64,000 nt of DNA from contig CM022299.1 of assembly GCA_011799875.1 (NCBI GenBank), forward strand, positions 213,844,070 through 213,908,069, read 5' to 3'. Positions within the stretch are counted from its first letter, which is position 1. Each line of letters begins with the position of its first letter. Below the pieces are notes generated by a model that was not told where the DNA came from, did not search any database, and saw only the letters and a program-made list of their open reading frames with translations. This document shows, in pieces, positions 1-10,959 of this stretch. This DNA is from Thinopyrum elongatum (taxonomy: Eukaryota > Streptophyta > Magnoliopsida > Poales > Poaceae). Both the position numbers and the translations under genes were made by a program.

Positions 1-1152
1 TTCCAGAAACCACAGATCCAATCTAGACGCCATCACGGAGGGGTTCATCATCCTCATTGGTGCCTCTCCGATGATGCGTGGGTAGTTCATTGTAGACCTA
101 CGGGTCCATAGGTAGTAGCTAGATGGCTTCCTCTCTCTCTTTTGATTCTCAATACAATGGTCTCTTGGAGATCTATTTGATGTAATTCTTTTTGCGGTGT
201 GTTTGTTGGGATCCGATGAACTTTGAGTTTATGATCAGATCTATATTTTTATCCATGAATGGTATTTGAGTCTTTTGATCTCTTATATGCATGATTACTT
301 ATAGCCTCATATTTCTTCTTCGAGTCTTTGGTTTAGTTAGGCCAACTAGATCAATTTTTCTTGCCATGGGAAGAGGTGCTTTGTGATGGGTTCGATCTTA
401 CAATGCTTGATCCCAGTGACAGAAGGGGAACCGATACGTATGTATCATTGCTATTAAGGATAACAAGATGGGGTCTATTTCCACATAAATAGGTCTTGTC
501 TACATCATGTCATCGTTCTTATTGCATTACTCCGTTTATCCATGAACTTAATACACTAGATGCATGCTGGATAGCGGTCGATCTGTGGAGTAATAGTAGT
601 AGATGCAGGCAGGAGTCGGTCTACTAATCTTGGACGTGATGCCTATATAATGATCATTGCCTGGATATCGTCATAATTTTTTGAAGTTCTATCAATTGGC
701 CAACAGTATTTTGTTTACCCACCGTATGCTATTTTTCTTGAGAGAAGCCACTAGTGAAATCTACGGCCCTGGGTCTATTTTCTCATCATATATTTTCAGA
801 TCTATATTGCTATTTGCCTTTTTATTTATTTCCATCTTTTATTTTCAGATCTATATTATCAAAAACCCAAAAATACCTCGCTGAATTTTATTTGCTTTTA
901 TTTGCATGTATCAATCTATTACAACTTTCTCATGTCCGTTTGCCAATTTTTGGCGTCGCTACCCGAAAGGGATTGACAACCCCTTTAACATGTCGGGTTG
1001 CAAGTATTTGTTCTTTGTGTGCAGGTGCTGTTTACGTAGTGTTGCTTGGTTCGATAACCTTGGTCTCATCACTGAGGGAAATACCTACCGTTGCTGTGCT
1101 GCATCATCCCTTCCTCTTTGGGGAAATACCGACGTAGTTCAAGCAAACATCA
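1..1152 (+). mobile_element. 3' part of a Gypsy LTR, cut by window start
   Basis: This stretch matches the downstream two thirds of the LTR at 56898-58473 in the same orientation. Shared landmarks are the 'ccgatgatgcgtg' region, the 'acccgaaagggattgacaacccc' region and the end 'gacgtagttc' followed by aagcaaacatca. The LTR ends at CA, 1151-1152, and abuts a gag pseudogene on the opposite strand, so it is probably the 3' LTR or a solo LTR inserted into that gag. The 5' end and the matching target-site duplication lie off-window. It resembles the Sabrina-type LTRs of Triticeae, but the family name is not verified. Short ORFs inside it are not genes. Confidence 0.85.
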
Positions 1153-3017
1153 GGAGCTTCGGCCTTGGCCTTCTTGCCGGTACTAGGAATGCCAGACCCT
1201 TCGACAGCCAGAACCGTTTTCTCCTTGCGCTTCTTGTTGTATTTCTTGTTCTTCTTCTTCTGATTGGCAGCATCGATGTCGTCCTCTGAGTCAACATTGA
1301 CACTGTCTTCTTTTCCGGGGAGTCGCCTCCCCTCCTCTGTTCAGGCACACTTATCCGTCAAAGTGTACAGCTCATTCACAAACCTGGGCAACCATACGTT
1401 CATCTTGGAACGTATCCTGCGGTTGCGTACGTTGGACTGGAACGCAGCTATCACAGCTGCCGGGTGGATGTCCGAAATGTTCCTGTGCACCCGGCTGAAT
1501 CTCTGCATATACTTCCGCAAACTCTCTCCTTCCTTCTGTGGGAGGAGCTGCAAGTCGCTGGGCCGCCCTGGTTCTTGATGGCCGCCCGTGAAGGCGCCAA
1601 CAAACTCATTGCACATGTCAGCCCAGGTTGAGATGGAGTTCTCCGGTAAGTGCATCAGCCATGACCTCACATTTGGCTTGAGTGCCAAAGGGAAGTAGTT
1701 GGCGAATACCTTCTCATCTCTTCCTCCGGCGGCTTGAACAACGATGGTGTAGATGCTCAAGAACTCTGCCGAGTCCAGTCTTCCATCGTACTTTTCTAGT
1801 ATCTCTGGCTTCAACGTACGGGCAGACGACCAACGGATTTGCCACAGCTCACGAGTGAAAGCAGGACACCCAACCTCGAAGGGTAGGTATCCATCTCCAC
1901 CGGGCGCATGCTCGTCGACGTTGGGGCCGTTGCGCCTGTTGGACTGGCGGTGGGTTTCGTGGAGCCGTTCTATGGTGACGCGCGCGTCTTCCCTTCGCCT
2001 GTCTTCCAGGACCCGCCGCTGATCTTGACGGGCTCGAGGATCAGACGAAGCCATTGATACCTCGTTGGGTTCTTGATTGCGTGGCTTTGGCCGCGGCCCG
2101 TGCGCTGGCTGCCATGGAGGGGACTGAAATGTAGGAGTGGCCCCTTCAGTGCGGCCAGCGGCTCGGGCTGTTGTCGCTGCCTGTGGAGGCCGTGACGGGC
2201 CTGCCCGCTGTGATACTCCCGCCTCAGTAAAACCAATCAGGCTCTGAATGGTGGCTCTCCACTCATCCATTTGATCGGCCGCTTGCGGAAATCTCAACAG
2301 GAGTTGGGCCTGCGCCATGGCTTCTGAAGCGGTGCTTGGCATAGACGACGACGCAGATCGCGACGTCGCCTAACTTCTGACGGCGCCGGTAGTGGCGGCG
2401 CCGTGCTTTGGTCGCCGCGAGCCGGTTGCCAGGGTGGCATGGTGATGAAGCGGATGTGCTTGGGGATTGACGACCCCATTCGACGCATCGTCTTGGCCAG
2501 CTTACCCTGGGGGTGGCGCTTGCCCTGCAGCCGCACCCGCAGCGGGGGCAGCTATAAGGTTGCGATTCGCACCACAGTGAGCGCCATCGCTGCGGCTGTG
2601 TCCTTCAGCGAGGTGGAGAGGTAGAGATGGAATGTTCTCCCCACCCGCATCTTGTGGAGCATGGCCGCTAGGATGCTGTTGATGTTGTCTTACTCTGGCG
2701 CCTCCCGCTCCCGCTTCGGCCGCAGGGGGAACAGTGATGGCGCCGCCTGCATCGGTCACGTCCCCTGTGGCGTCCACGTCCCCGTGCGCCCCCGTAGCCC
2801 CAATGGCATCAGTGGCTGCATGCGGGGGGGGGGGGGGGGGGGGCTTCGAGGTGGACGGGTGAGCTGTAGCGCTGGACTTTTTCTTGGGCACCATGGATGA
2901 TGGAGCCGTCGTTGAAGAAGACGATGATGAAGATGATGCGCTGCTTACACCCTCGGGTTCGCACAAGCGCTTCCCCCTACCTGGCACGCCAAAGATGTCA
3001 TGGTTCAACACGGCCAC
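1153..3017 (-). pseudogene. Gypsy gag pseudogene, truncated by LTR insertion
   Basis: Read on the minus strand from an ATG at 3017, one frame runs to 1153 with in-frame stops at 2502-2504, 2370-2372 and 1341-1343 and no frameshift that I could see. The N-terminus is low complexity (serine, proline and alanine rich). It includes a proline run coded by a 20-base G tract on the plus strand at 2824-2843. The C-terminal half has the look of a retrotransposon gag: a YLPFEVGCPAF segment, 'EKYDGRLDSAEFL', a capsid-like 'NSISTWADMCNEF' and 'LRKYMQRF', then a lysine-rich tail. Gag forms the virus-like particle of LTR retrotransposons. The 3' end is replaced by the LTR at 1-1152, so no protease or polymerase is present. 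Gypsy assignment comes from the gag type only. Confidence 0.75.
2824..2843. repeat. Poly-G tract of 20 bases
   Basis: An uninterrupted run of 20 G residues lies inside the gag pseudogene, where the minus strand reads it as a proline run. Such tracts are prone to length error in assembly and to slippage. Confidence 0.9.
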
Positions 3018-3912
3018 CTATGGGGCCATCGGCCCCTTGTGGTTCGGCAAGGGGGAAGGGTGCGTTGCACAAAGAGTGGAGACCGTAGAGCAGCACGACA
3101 GTGATGACACGAGCAGTTTTTACCCAGGTTCGGGCTGCCGCGAGGCATAGAACCCTACTCCTGCTTTGGTGGATTGATGAAAGGACCGTGGTGGAGACGC
3201 AGCGCTCAAGCCTGGTAAGGTCGCCTTGGGACGAGAGCAGCTACGCGCGTATGAGTGTACACGGGTCTGGATCCTTTCTAAGGTTGCCATGACCCTTCTT
3301 TTATAGGTCAAGGGGTTACCACAATGGCAAAAAAGTAATTATCCAATGATTAGATAGCCACAGTGCTATCATACCTAACTCTGTAGATAGGACAGGGTGC
3401 ATTAAATGCACCGCTTAGTGTTACATCGCGGGGGGAGCCCGGCAAGCCTTGTCGTGCTATGCATCCACCTTCCCGCCTACCTGCGTGACACGCCTCTGGA
3501 CAGGTGTCATTTGGGGGTGATCTTCCTCAGAAAGGGCTGCCACATGCCAAATAATAGCCACTTAATCACTTGGGGGCTCGACACCGCACCGATAGGTGAC
3601 TTGCGTTGCTGTGAGGTGGAGCGGTGGCGTCTTGGCGGGATGATCCGCCCTCAGCGTCCCCAGCAAGCTTGCCGGGGGAGTCTCGAGACTTGTCTTCGGG
3701 GTGGCCTCGACCTTGCCAGGCTCACCTGCTCGACAAGGGAGGTTTTTCCTTTGTGATATCTTGTTCATTTGTAATGTCTTGGTCTTCTTGATCCGCCCTT
3801 TGATTTCTCAAAGAGCTATATCTTCTGCTTGGCCTTGTCTTACATGTTGTAACTTTGCTCTTGAGCTTGTGTACAGTCCAAGCAACATACACCAGGGTTT
3901 GTTGCACCGACA
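3018..3912 (-). mobile_element. Probable 5' LTR and leader of the gag element (approximate)
   Basis: On the minus strand this begins TGTCGGTGCAAC at 3912, a form common for grass LTR starts. Further along it carries the segment 'cgaacctgggtaaaaactgc', typical of the R-U5 part of Gypsy LTRs, and then the gag ATG at 3017. The end of the LTR and the primer-binding site were not located with confidence. The low-coordinate boundary is therefore the gag start rather than a true LTR edge. Confidence 0.4.
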
Positions 3913-4129
3913 TAGTAGCAGACTACATACCTAGAGTACACAACTTTACACTAAAAATTCCTTGGGAGCCCGGGGAGCATAAAAACAGGGCATGCCATCT
4001 CGACTCAACCGAACAGACCCAACATCTGGCGATCTCTTCGGCACAATAAAGGCATGCCAGCAAGTATATTTCGATAGAGTCAGGCTGTCACTACAGCCCT
4101 AGCCTCGCAAGGGGGCTTGCATTTTGGAT
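3913..4129. other. Unassigned TE-derived flank of the Copia element
   Basis: About 215 bases lie between the LTR-like stretch and the Copia insertion. No ORF or motif is recognised. Before the Copia insertion, this sequence was continuous with 46000 onward, because both sides carry the duplicated pentamer tggat. It ends in that TSD at 4125-4129. Confidence 0.5.
4125..4129. repeat. Target-site duplication tggat (left copy)
   Basis: The pentamer tggat directly precedes the Copia 3' LTR. The same pentamer directly follows the 5' LTR at 45995-45999, which fixes both ends of the element. Confidence 0.93.
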
Positions 4130-5350
4130 TGTAGGAACGAAGTATGTCTACCAGAGGGGGGTGAATGGGAGTTCTAAAATTTCTTCGGAAATCTCAAAAC
4201 TCTCGTAACACAGCAGCGGAGCGAATGAAAATAAAGTACAGTGAGCGAATATAAACTACCGAATGGAAACTGATACAAGAATCAAAGCAAATTACATGAT
4301 TGAGATAATACGAATGGAAAGTGGGGAGACAGATGAAACCAGAGATGCTCGATGGCGACAGGGTATTTGTTTGACCAGTTTGTTCTTCTGTAGAAGGACT
4401 ACGTCTGGTTGGAGGGGTTGTGACTTAACACGGAAGATAAACTCTCTTCACCCTATTCTCCTAGACAATTGGTTCATCAACCAATGTCGATCACTTGTGG
4501 TAGATACTTGAGGCGATCTCCAAACCTTTACAGACTTCTTCTTCGAGAATCACAATTAGTCTTGATCTCTGAAGAAAATGACACCTAACTGTCTAGAGAG
4601 TTTGCAGCTCTCAAGAGTAATAGGCGGAGCATACTGGACTTAGATTCGAGTGATGCTGAACCACTATCTAATTCTTCGGCTCTAGGGGTTTTCTCTCGGT
4701 GGATTTTAAACTCATATCACTTGGAGAGGGGGTTGCTCAACAATCTTCTCAGAATCAAATGGAGCAGCCACCGGACAAAGCCGGTGCGGGGTGGCTATTT
4801 ATAGCCGCAGCCTTCCCTGGTGGGAAATGACCATTTTGGACACGCGGTCCAGCCAATGGCCAACCGACACGTTCTCAACGGGCGGATTTCAAAGAGCAAT
4901 GGTAACATTACTTGAGGAACAAGTAATGCTAACTCCTCACTCTGAGTCAAATCTCTCGCAGCGAAGAAGATCACAGTCTCTTGCTGGCAAGTATTTGCTC
5001 GGAGCACAAAGAGATTTCTCTCACAACTTACATAGGATTTGGGTTTAGCATCAGAGAATCAAAGTTTTCGAACGATACATCCCTCTTAATAGTACGGTGG
5101 TCCTGTGACTCAATAAAGAGAAGAGAAACAACGAAATAAATCCTACATCTTCACTTCGTCTTCATTCTTCTCGAACACAGTCACTTCCTTCAGACAGGCA
5201 CCGAACCAATTGCTTTACATCATCAATTTTTAAGGGGTCACTCTTGTCATCATAATCTTTGGTGATAACCTTCACCACAACGCAGGGGATTATTTTTATC
5301 GTTTGAACCAAACTCCTCTTCATTCCAGGGACCGGTTACTCTGTGTGCAC
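4130..5350 (-). repeat. Copia 3' LTR, distal segment
   Basis: This matches 44700-45919 almost base for base, apart from scattered substitutions. The LTR is interrupted at the pentamer tgcac (5346-5350) by the Gypsy element at 5351-14342. It resumes at 14348 after the duplicated tgcac. Together the two pieces make 1296 bases, against 1295 in the 5' LTR. Confidence 0.93.
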
Positions 5351-6742
5351 TGATAACCCCCAAGTATAGGGGATCGCAACAGTTTTCGAGGGTAGAGTAT
5401 TCGACCCAAATTTATAGATTCGACACAAGGGGAGCCAAAGAATATTGGCAAGTATTAGCAGCTGAGTTGTCAATTCAACCACACCTGGAGATTTATTATA
5501 TGCAGCAATATGATTAGTAGCATAGTAATATGATAGTTTTGATAGCAGTGGTAAAAATAACGGTAACGGTAACAGTGATAGCAATAATTTTGTAGCAAGT
5601 GTAACATTAACAATAGCAACAGTAACTTATAAAGAACAATATATGGAAAATTCATAGGCATTGGATCGGTGAATTCGTTGGATGATATTCATCATATAAC
5701 AGTCATAACCTAGGGCGATATGGCACTGGCTCCAGTTCATAAATATAATGTAGGCATGTATTCCGTAAATAGTCATACATGCTTATGGAAAGAACTTGCA
5801 TGACATATTTTGTCCTACCCTCCCGTGGCAGCGGGGTCCATAAGGAAACTAAGGGATATTAGGCCTCCTTTTAATAGAGAACCGGAACAAATCATTAGCA
5901 CATAGTGAATACATGAACTCCGCAAACTACGGTCATCACCGGAAAGTATCCCGACTACTGTCACTCCGGGGTTTACGGATCATAACACGTAATAGGTGAC
6001 TATAACTTGCAAGATCGGATCTAGAACATAAATATAATGGTGATAACATAAACAGTTTAGATCTAAAATCATGGCACCTGGGCCCAAAGTGACAAGCATT
6101 AAGCATGGCAAAGTCATAGCAACATCAATCTCAGAACATAATGGATACTAGGGATCAAGACCTAACAAAACTAACTCGATTACATGATGAATCTCATCCA
6201 ACTCCCTCACCTACCAGCGAGCCTACGAAGGAATTACTCACTCCCGGTGGGGAGCATCATGGAATTGGCGATGGAGAAGGGTTGATGATGAAGAAGATCG
6301 AAGATTCCCCTCTCCGGAGCCCCAAACGGACTCCAGATCTGGCCTCCCGATGAAGAACAGGAGGTGGCGCGAAACGCGATAATTCTTTCTCCCCGATTTT
6401 TTCTCCGAAAATGTGATTTTATAGCGTCGGAGATAGGGTCTGCGGGGCCACCAGGTGGGGACAACCCACCTGGGCGCGCCAGGAGGGGGGCGCCCTGGTG
6501 GGTTGTGCTCACCCAGGGGCCCCCTCTGGTGGTTCTTGGCTCTAGTATTTTTCTTTTATTCCATAAAAAATCTCCAAAAAGTTTCGTTCCATTCCGAGAA
6601 CTTTTATTTCTGCACAAAAACAACACCATGGTAGTTCTGCTGAAAACAGCGTCAGTCTGGGTTAGTTTCATTCAAATCATGCAAATTAGAGTCCAAAACA
6701 AGAGTAAAAGCGTTAGGAAAAGTAGATACGACGGGGACGTAT
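5351..6742 (-). repeat. 3' LTR of the gag-protease Gypsy
   Basis: The LTR is 1392 bases and on the minus strand runs TGATACGTCCCC to a TTATCA end. It shares the opening, a GC-rich hairpin (6461-6506) and the closing 'cccctatacttgggggttatca' type sequence with its partner at 12931-14342. Divergence is roughly 5% in about 165 bases compared by eye. Confidence 0.92.
6461..6506. promoter_or_regulatory. GC-rich inverted repeat in LTR
   Basis: The arms acaacccacctgggcgcgcc (6461-6480) and ggcgccctggtgggttgt (6489-6506) can pair around a short loop. The same hairpin type recurs in other LTRs and in two internal regions of this window (14056-14102, 9704-9753, 49229-49280, 57179-57230). Function is unknown. 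RNA dimerisation, packaging or promoter control are possible. Confidence 0.6.
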
Positions 6743-6757
6743 CAACTCCCCCAAGCT
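6743..6757 (-). other. Polypurine tract of the gag-protease Gypsy
   Basis: On the minus strand the sequence taagcttgggggagt lies directly upstream of the 3' LTR start at 6742. This is the expected position for the primer of plus-strand DNA synthesis. Confidence 0.8.
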
Positions 6758-8857
6758 TAAACCTTTGCTTGTCCTTAAGCAATTTAGTTGACAAACTGAA
6801 AGTGAAAAAGAAAAACTTTTATGAACTCTTTTGCTCTTGTTTACATAAATAAGCTTAAGTAGCACCCAGGTTTTCAGCAAGGATTATAACTAACCACGTC
6901 AACGATAACTCTTAGAAATTATATTAACTCATATCAATGGCATAAGCAACTAGCGAGTAATAATAAGATATCTCAAATGACAACACTTTCTCAAAATGAC
7001 CATGATATAATATGACAATAGTGGTATCTCGCTAGCCCTTTCTGAGACCACAAAACATAAATGCAGAGCACCTCCAAAGTACAAGAAACAGCTAAACATT
7101 GTAATTCATGGTAGAAAAGATCCAGTCATGATGCATCCAACATTAGCTATACACAATGCATGAGGATGACAATAGTGCTCTCAGATCTGGCGCTTATTTG
7201 AGAAGGTGATGACACAACATAAAATTAAATAGATAGTCCCTTCACAGAGGGAAGCAGTGATTTGCAGCGGTGCCAGAGGTCAGATTTTTAAAACAGAGAT
7301 AAATGAAATTTTGAGAAATGCACCCTTCCTGTTTACTTCGTGACCATTGGTTATCGATATCTTCCATGCTAAACACATTAGTGGCGGTTCCCAAGCGATA
7401 AAAGTAAAGGTTTACTCCCCCTCCACCAACAAACACACTCGACGGCTAGCCGCATCCATGGGTACCGTCCATACCAACATCAAACCTGGGGGAGTTTTGT
7501 TTAATTATTTGCAATTTTTGAATTCAGGACTGGGAATCCCTATTGCCGCCCCTCTCATGCAAGGACGAGTGAATAAACACTCATCATGAGAATAACCCCC
7601 TTAGCATGGAAGATATTGACTACCTCCTGTCACTCCATGAACAATCCAGGCACACAAAAACGGATGTTTATTTGAAGTTTTTAGAGGTGGCACATGCAAA
7701 TTTACTTAGAACGGCAGGGTAATACCACATATAGGTAGATATATGGTGGACTCATCTGGAACAACTTGGGTTTAAGGATTTTGATGCACAAGCAGTATTC
7801 CTGCATAGTACAGGCGAAGGCTAGCAAATAGGTTGAGAAGCGGCCCGCTAGAGAGTGAAAACGGTCATGAACATGCAGTATGCATAAGTAACATTGGATA
7901 CTAGCATGAGTAGGATATGAACACCATGAACATAAATATCATAGAGGCTATGTTGGTTTTGATTCAACTACATGCATGAACATGTGCCAAGTCAAGCCAC
8001 TCGAACATTCGGAGGAGGATACCATATCATCATACCACATCACAATCATTTTAATGCATGTTGACATCCAAGATAAATCATTATCCACTCCTAGCTACTT
8101 AAGCATGGCATGAGAAACTATAATATCTAATTGTCATTGCAAACATGTTTGATCATAATAGGCTGAATCATGGATACTAGGTTAAACATATTTACAAAAA
8201 CAGAACAAGTTGAGTTCATACCCGTTTCTCTCTGCCACAGCCAGTTCATCAAATATCGTCATTATTGCCTTTCACTTGCACGACTGAATGATATGAAAAT
8301 AATAACAGTGCAAGAGTGCCGTGGACTAAGCTAGAATCTGCAAACATTGTATTCAAGAAGAAGACAAGGTAATATGGGCTCTTTATTAGATCAATATCAA
8401 TGCATATGAGAGCCACTCAACAATTTCATCGTGGTCTTCTCCTCGGTACAACTCAATAAAAGGAAAAGAATTTCAGAGAAACACACTAATTTTTTTTGGA
8501 GTTTTAGTTTTTCTTGAACAATGCAAATTAAAGAAAGACAAAAAATGAGGAAAACTATTTACACGGGAGAGCTCCCAACAAGCAAACGAAGAACAAGGAA
8601 ATCTTTTTGGGTTTTCTTTTAAATACTACAACTAACTACACTAGAAAGAAAAACCGAAAAGAAGCAAACAACATTTTTTTGTGATTTTCTCATAGTTTTT
8701 CAAACACACAAGAAGAAAACGAGAAAATGAATCAAGCATGGATAATACAATGAAAAAGTGTGAACACCGACAACTGGAATGAAATGTGTGAACATGAAGG
8801 AAATGTCGATGGGCATACGTACTCCCCCAAGCTTAGGCTTTAGGCCTAGCTTGGTAA
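6758..8857 (-). other. Non-coding 3' internal region of the Gypsy
   Basis: About 2.1 kb of AT-rich sequence lies between the 3' ORF and the polypurine tract. No ORF of note and no domain was recognised. Similar AT-rich 3' regions are present in the other Gypsy elements here. Confidence 0.6.
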
Positions 8858-9310
8858 TCACCGTCTGTAGCCTGTGTAATAATCTGAATGATAGCTCATG
8901 GAGGCTCTTGGTGCATCCTCCTCAGCCCGCCGAGCAGCCACAACCTCGGCGTTGTGTGCGCGAGCCTCGCTCTCAAGAACATAATACCTTCCTTTGCTGT
9001 GAAAATCAAAGAGAGCAGGCGCAGGCAAAAAGGTGTGCACAACGGAAACTTTATTGAACAACAGGTTATAAGTATAATCATTGATTTCACCCTTAAGGAA
9101 CTTATGACGTTTCATGGCCTCAAAGTCTAAGTATTGAGTAGGTAGGATGGGGTCGTTAGGCCATAGGCAGGATTTGGTAGCAGCTTCCCTTATTGAACTT
9201 GCGCTTGGTTCAACATAAGATTGACGAGTTGAGCCCCTACTAGAAGATGCCTCCGAGGACCTCCACCTCGAAGAACTCCTTCCAAAGAAGTTCATCATAT
9301 TTGCATACAA
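8858..9310 (-). CDS. Retrotransposon 3' ORF of unknown function
   Basis: A 150-codon ORF on the minus strand lies downstream of protease, where autonomous relatives carry polymerase and a third ORF. The N-terminus is serine and arginine rich (NFFGRSSSRWRSSEASSS). The middle contains LDFEAMKRHKFLKGEIND, and the C-terminal third is alanine and arginine rich and probably helical (ESEARAHNAEVVAARRAEE). No catalytic motif, membrane segment or signal peptide is evident. It follows a promoter-like GC-rich hairpin at 9704-9753, which suggests a separate transcript (inference). It could also be the remnant of a longer ORF. I recognise no family. Confidence 0.5.
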   Translation of the reverse strand: MYANMMNFFGRSSSRWRSSEASSSRGSTRQSYVEPSASSIREAATKSCLWPNDPILPTQYLDFEAMKRHKFLKGEINDYTYNLLFNKVSVVHTFLPAPALFDFHSKGRYYVLESEARAHNAEVVAARRAEEDAPRASMSYHSDYYTGYRR

Positions 9311-9703
9311 TTTTCTGAAAATTTTTGGGTCACAAAATTTTTGTCAACAAAAACTTCACAAGATTGATAGCAACTACTCATAGGGATGCATAGAGGCTAT
9401 ATTGAGCATTCAAACTACTTAGAACTCTAAGAATTCAACATGCAAGATCATCTACAGCAGCACCAAGAGTAGCTAATTATTCAAAATATAATCCACTAAA
9501 GCAAAAACTAATTGGACCAATGGAGGAGTCACATACCAAGTAGCAATCCCCCAAAACAGTTTCAGAAATGGAGCTTCGAGCAAAGAGATCGAAGTCCGCG
9601 GGTTTGAGAGCAAGAACATGAGAGAGAGAGCAATGGTGATTTTTTCTGGAGGTAGGTGATGACATGGGCTAAAGAGATAAGTGAGGGGGCCCATGTGGGG
9701 ACC

Positions 9704-9753
9704 ACAACCCACCAGGGCCCGCCTGGGGCTGCTGGCGCGCCCAGGTGGGTTGT
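9704..9753 (-). promoter_or_regulatory. Internal GC-rich hairpin upstream of 3' ORF
   Basis: The arms acaacccaccagggcccgcc (9704-9723) and the complementary stretch starting ggcgcgcccaggtgggttg (from 9734) form an imperfect palindrome. It closely resembles the hairpin in this element's own LTRs. It sits inside the element, about 400 bases upstream of the 3' ORF. An internal promoter or leader derived from LTR sequence is possible but unproven. Confidence 0.5.
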
Positions 9754-10081
9754 GCCCACCTGGTGCACCCCCCTCTGATGTTATTTGCATCAAAAATTCT
9801 TAAATATTCAGGAAAAAAATCGTATTAAGTTTTTAGGGCATTCTGAGAACTTTTATTTTTGGGTCATTTTTTATTGCACGGGAAATTCAGAAAACAGACA
9901 AAACATGGCATTTTATTTTATTTAACTAAGAAAAACAGAAAACTAACGTTGGAAACGGAAAGTTGTGCTTACTAAATTCATCAACTTCATACCTCTCAAA
10001 AATGATCCATTAATAAGGTTGATCAAGTCTTATTAACAACCACTTTCGATTAGCATGAAACCGAAGAACTTTCGTAAAACA

Positions 10082-10849
10082 CTAAGTTACCTCAACGGGG
10101 ATATGCATGTCCCCAACAATAAGCATTTCATATTTCTTTTTGCTAGTAGGTAGAGATAGTTGAAAACTTCCAATAGTGAGTGTCGGAGGTTTTTCAATAA
10201 CATTAATACCATTCACTTGGAATTGTTTCTTTGGAAAGTGTACCATATGCTCATTACCATTGATATAAAAAGTGGCATTGCTTTTATTGCAATCAATAAC
10301 AGCCCCTGCTGTATTCAAGAAGGGTCTACCAAGGATAATCGACATGTTGTCGTCCTCGGGCATCTCAAGTATAACAAAGTCAGTTAAGATAGTAATATTT
10401 GCAACAACAACGGGCACATCCTCACAAATACCAATAGGTATGGCAGTTGATTTGTCAGCCGTTTGCAAAGATATTTTAGTAGGTGTGAGTTTATTCAAAT
10501 CAAGTCTTTTATATAAAGAGAAAGGCATAACACTAACACCAGCTCCTAAATCACACAAAGAAGTTTTGACATAATTTCTTTTTATGGAGCTAGGTATAGT
10601 TGGTATTCCCGGATCTCCAAGTTTTTTAGGTACTCCATCCTTAAAAGAATAATTAGCAAGCATAGTGGAGATTTCAGCTTCTGGTATTTTTCTTTTATTA
10701 GAGATGATGTCTTTCATATATTTTGCATAAGGGACCATCTTTAATATATCAGTCAAGCGAGTGCACAAAAAGACTGGCCTAAGCATTTCAGCAAAGCATT
10801 CAAATTCTTCATCATCTTTCTTCTTAGTTGATTTAGGTGGAAAGGGCAT
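10082..10849 (-). CDS. Gypsy gag-C/aspartic protease region
   Basis: A 255-codon minus-strand ORF continues the gag polyprotein after frame changes near 11118 and 10870. It holds the retroviral-type aspartic protease signature 'SLCDLGAGVSVMP', with D-L-G in place of the usual D-T/S-G. The later conserved 'IILGRPFLNTAGAVID' motif also occurs in plant Gypsy proteases. The enzyme would cut the gag polyprotein into mature parts. The ORF stops shortly after the protease and is not followed by reverse transcriptase. The element therefore codes only for capsid and protease and would rely on a partner for polymerase and integrase. Confidence 0.8.
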   Translation of the reverse strand: MPFPPKSTKKKDDEEFECFAEMLRPVFLCTRLTDILKMVPYAKYMKDIISNKRKIPEAEISTMLANYSFKDGVPKKLGDPGIPTIPSSIKRNYVKTSLCDLGAGVSVMPFSLYKRLDLNKLTPTKISLQTADKSTAIPIGICEDVPVVVANITILTDFVILEMPEDDNMSIILGRPFLNTAGAVIDCNKSNATFYINGNEHMVHFPKKQFQVNGINVIEKPPTLTIGSFQLSLPTSKKKYEMLIVGDMHIPVEVT

Positions 10850-10959
10850 GGGTTTTTGAACCCATGGTTCTCTTTATTTTCCATGTTTTCTAGCAACAAA
10901 GTCTCTTTTATCATATCTTTTATTTTTAGGTTGTGGGTTATCAAGATCAACAGCTGGTT

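Noticed and set aside
657..1289. Short ORFs in the LTR at 1-1152, also seen at 47975-48468, 53152-53645 and 57984-58686
   Set aside because: They recur wherever this LTR recurs and are hydrophobic low-complexity reads of LTR sequence.
2884..3150. Plus-strand ORFs opposite the gag N-terminus
   Set aside because: They are mirror frames of the GC-rich gag sequence.
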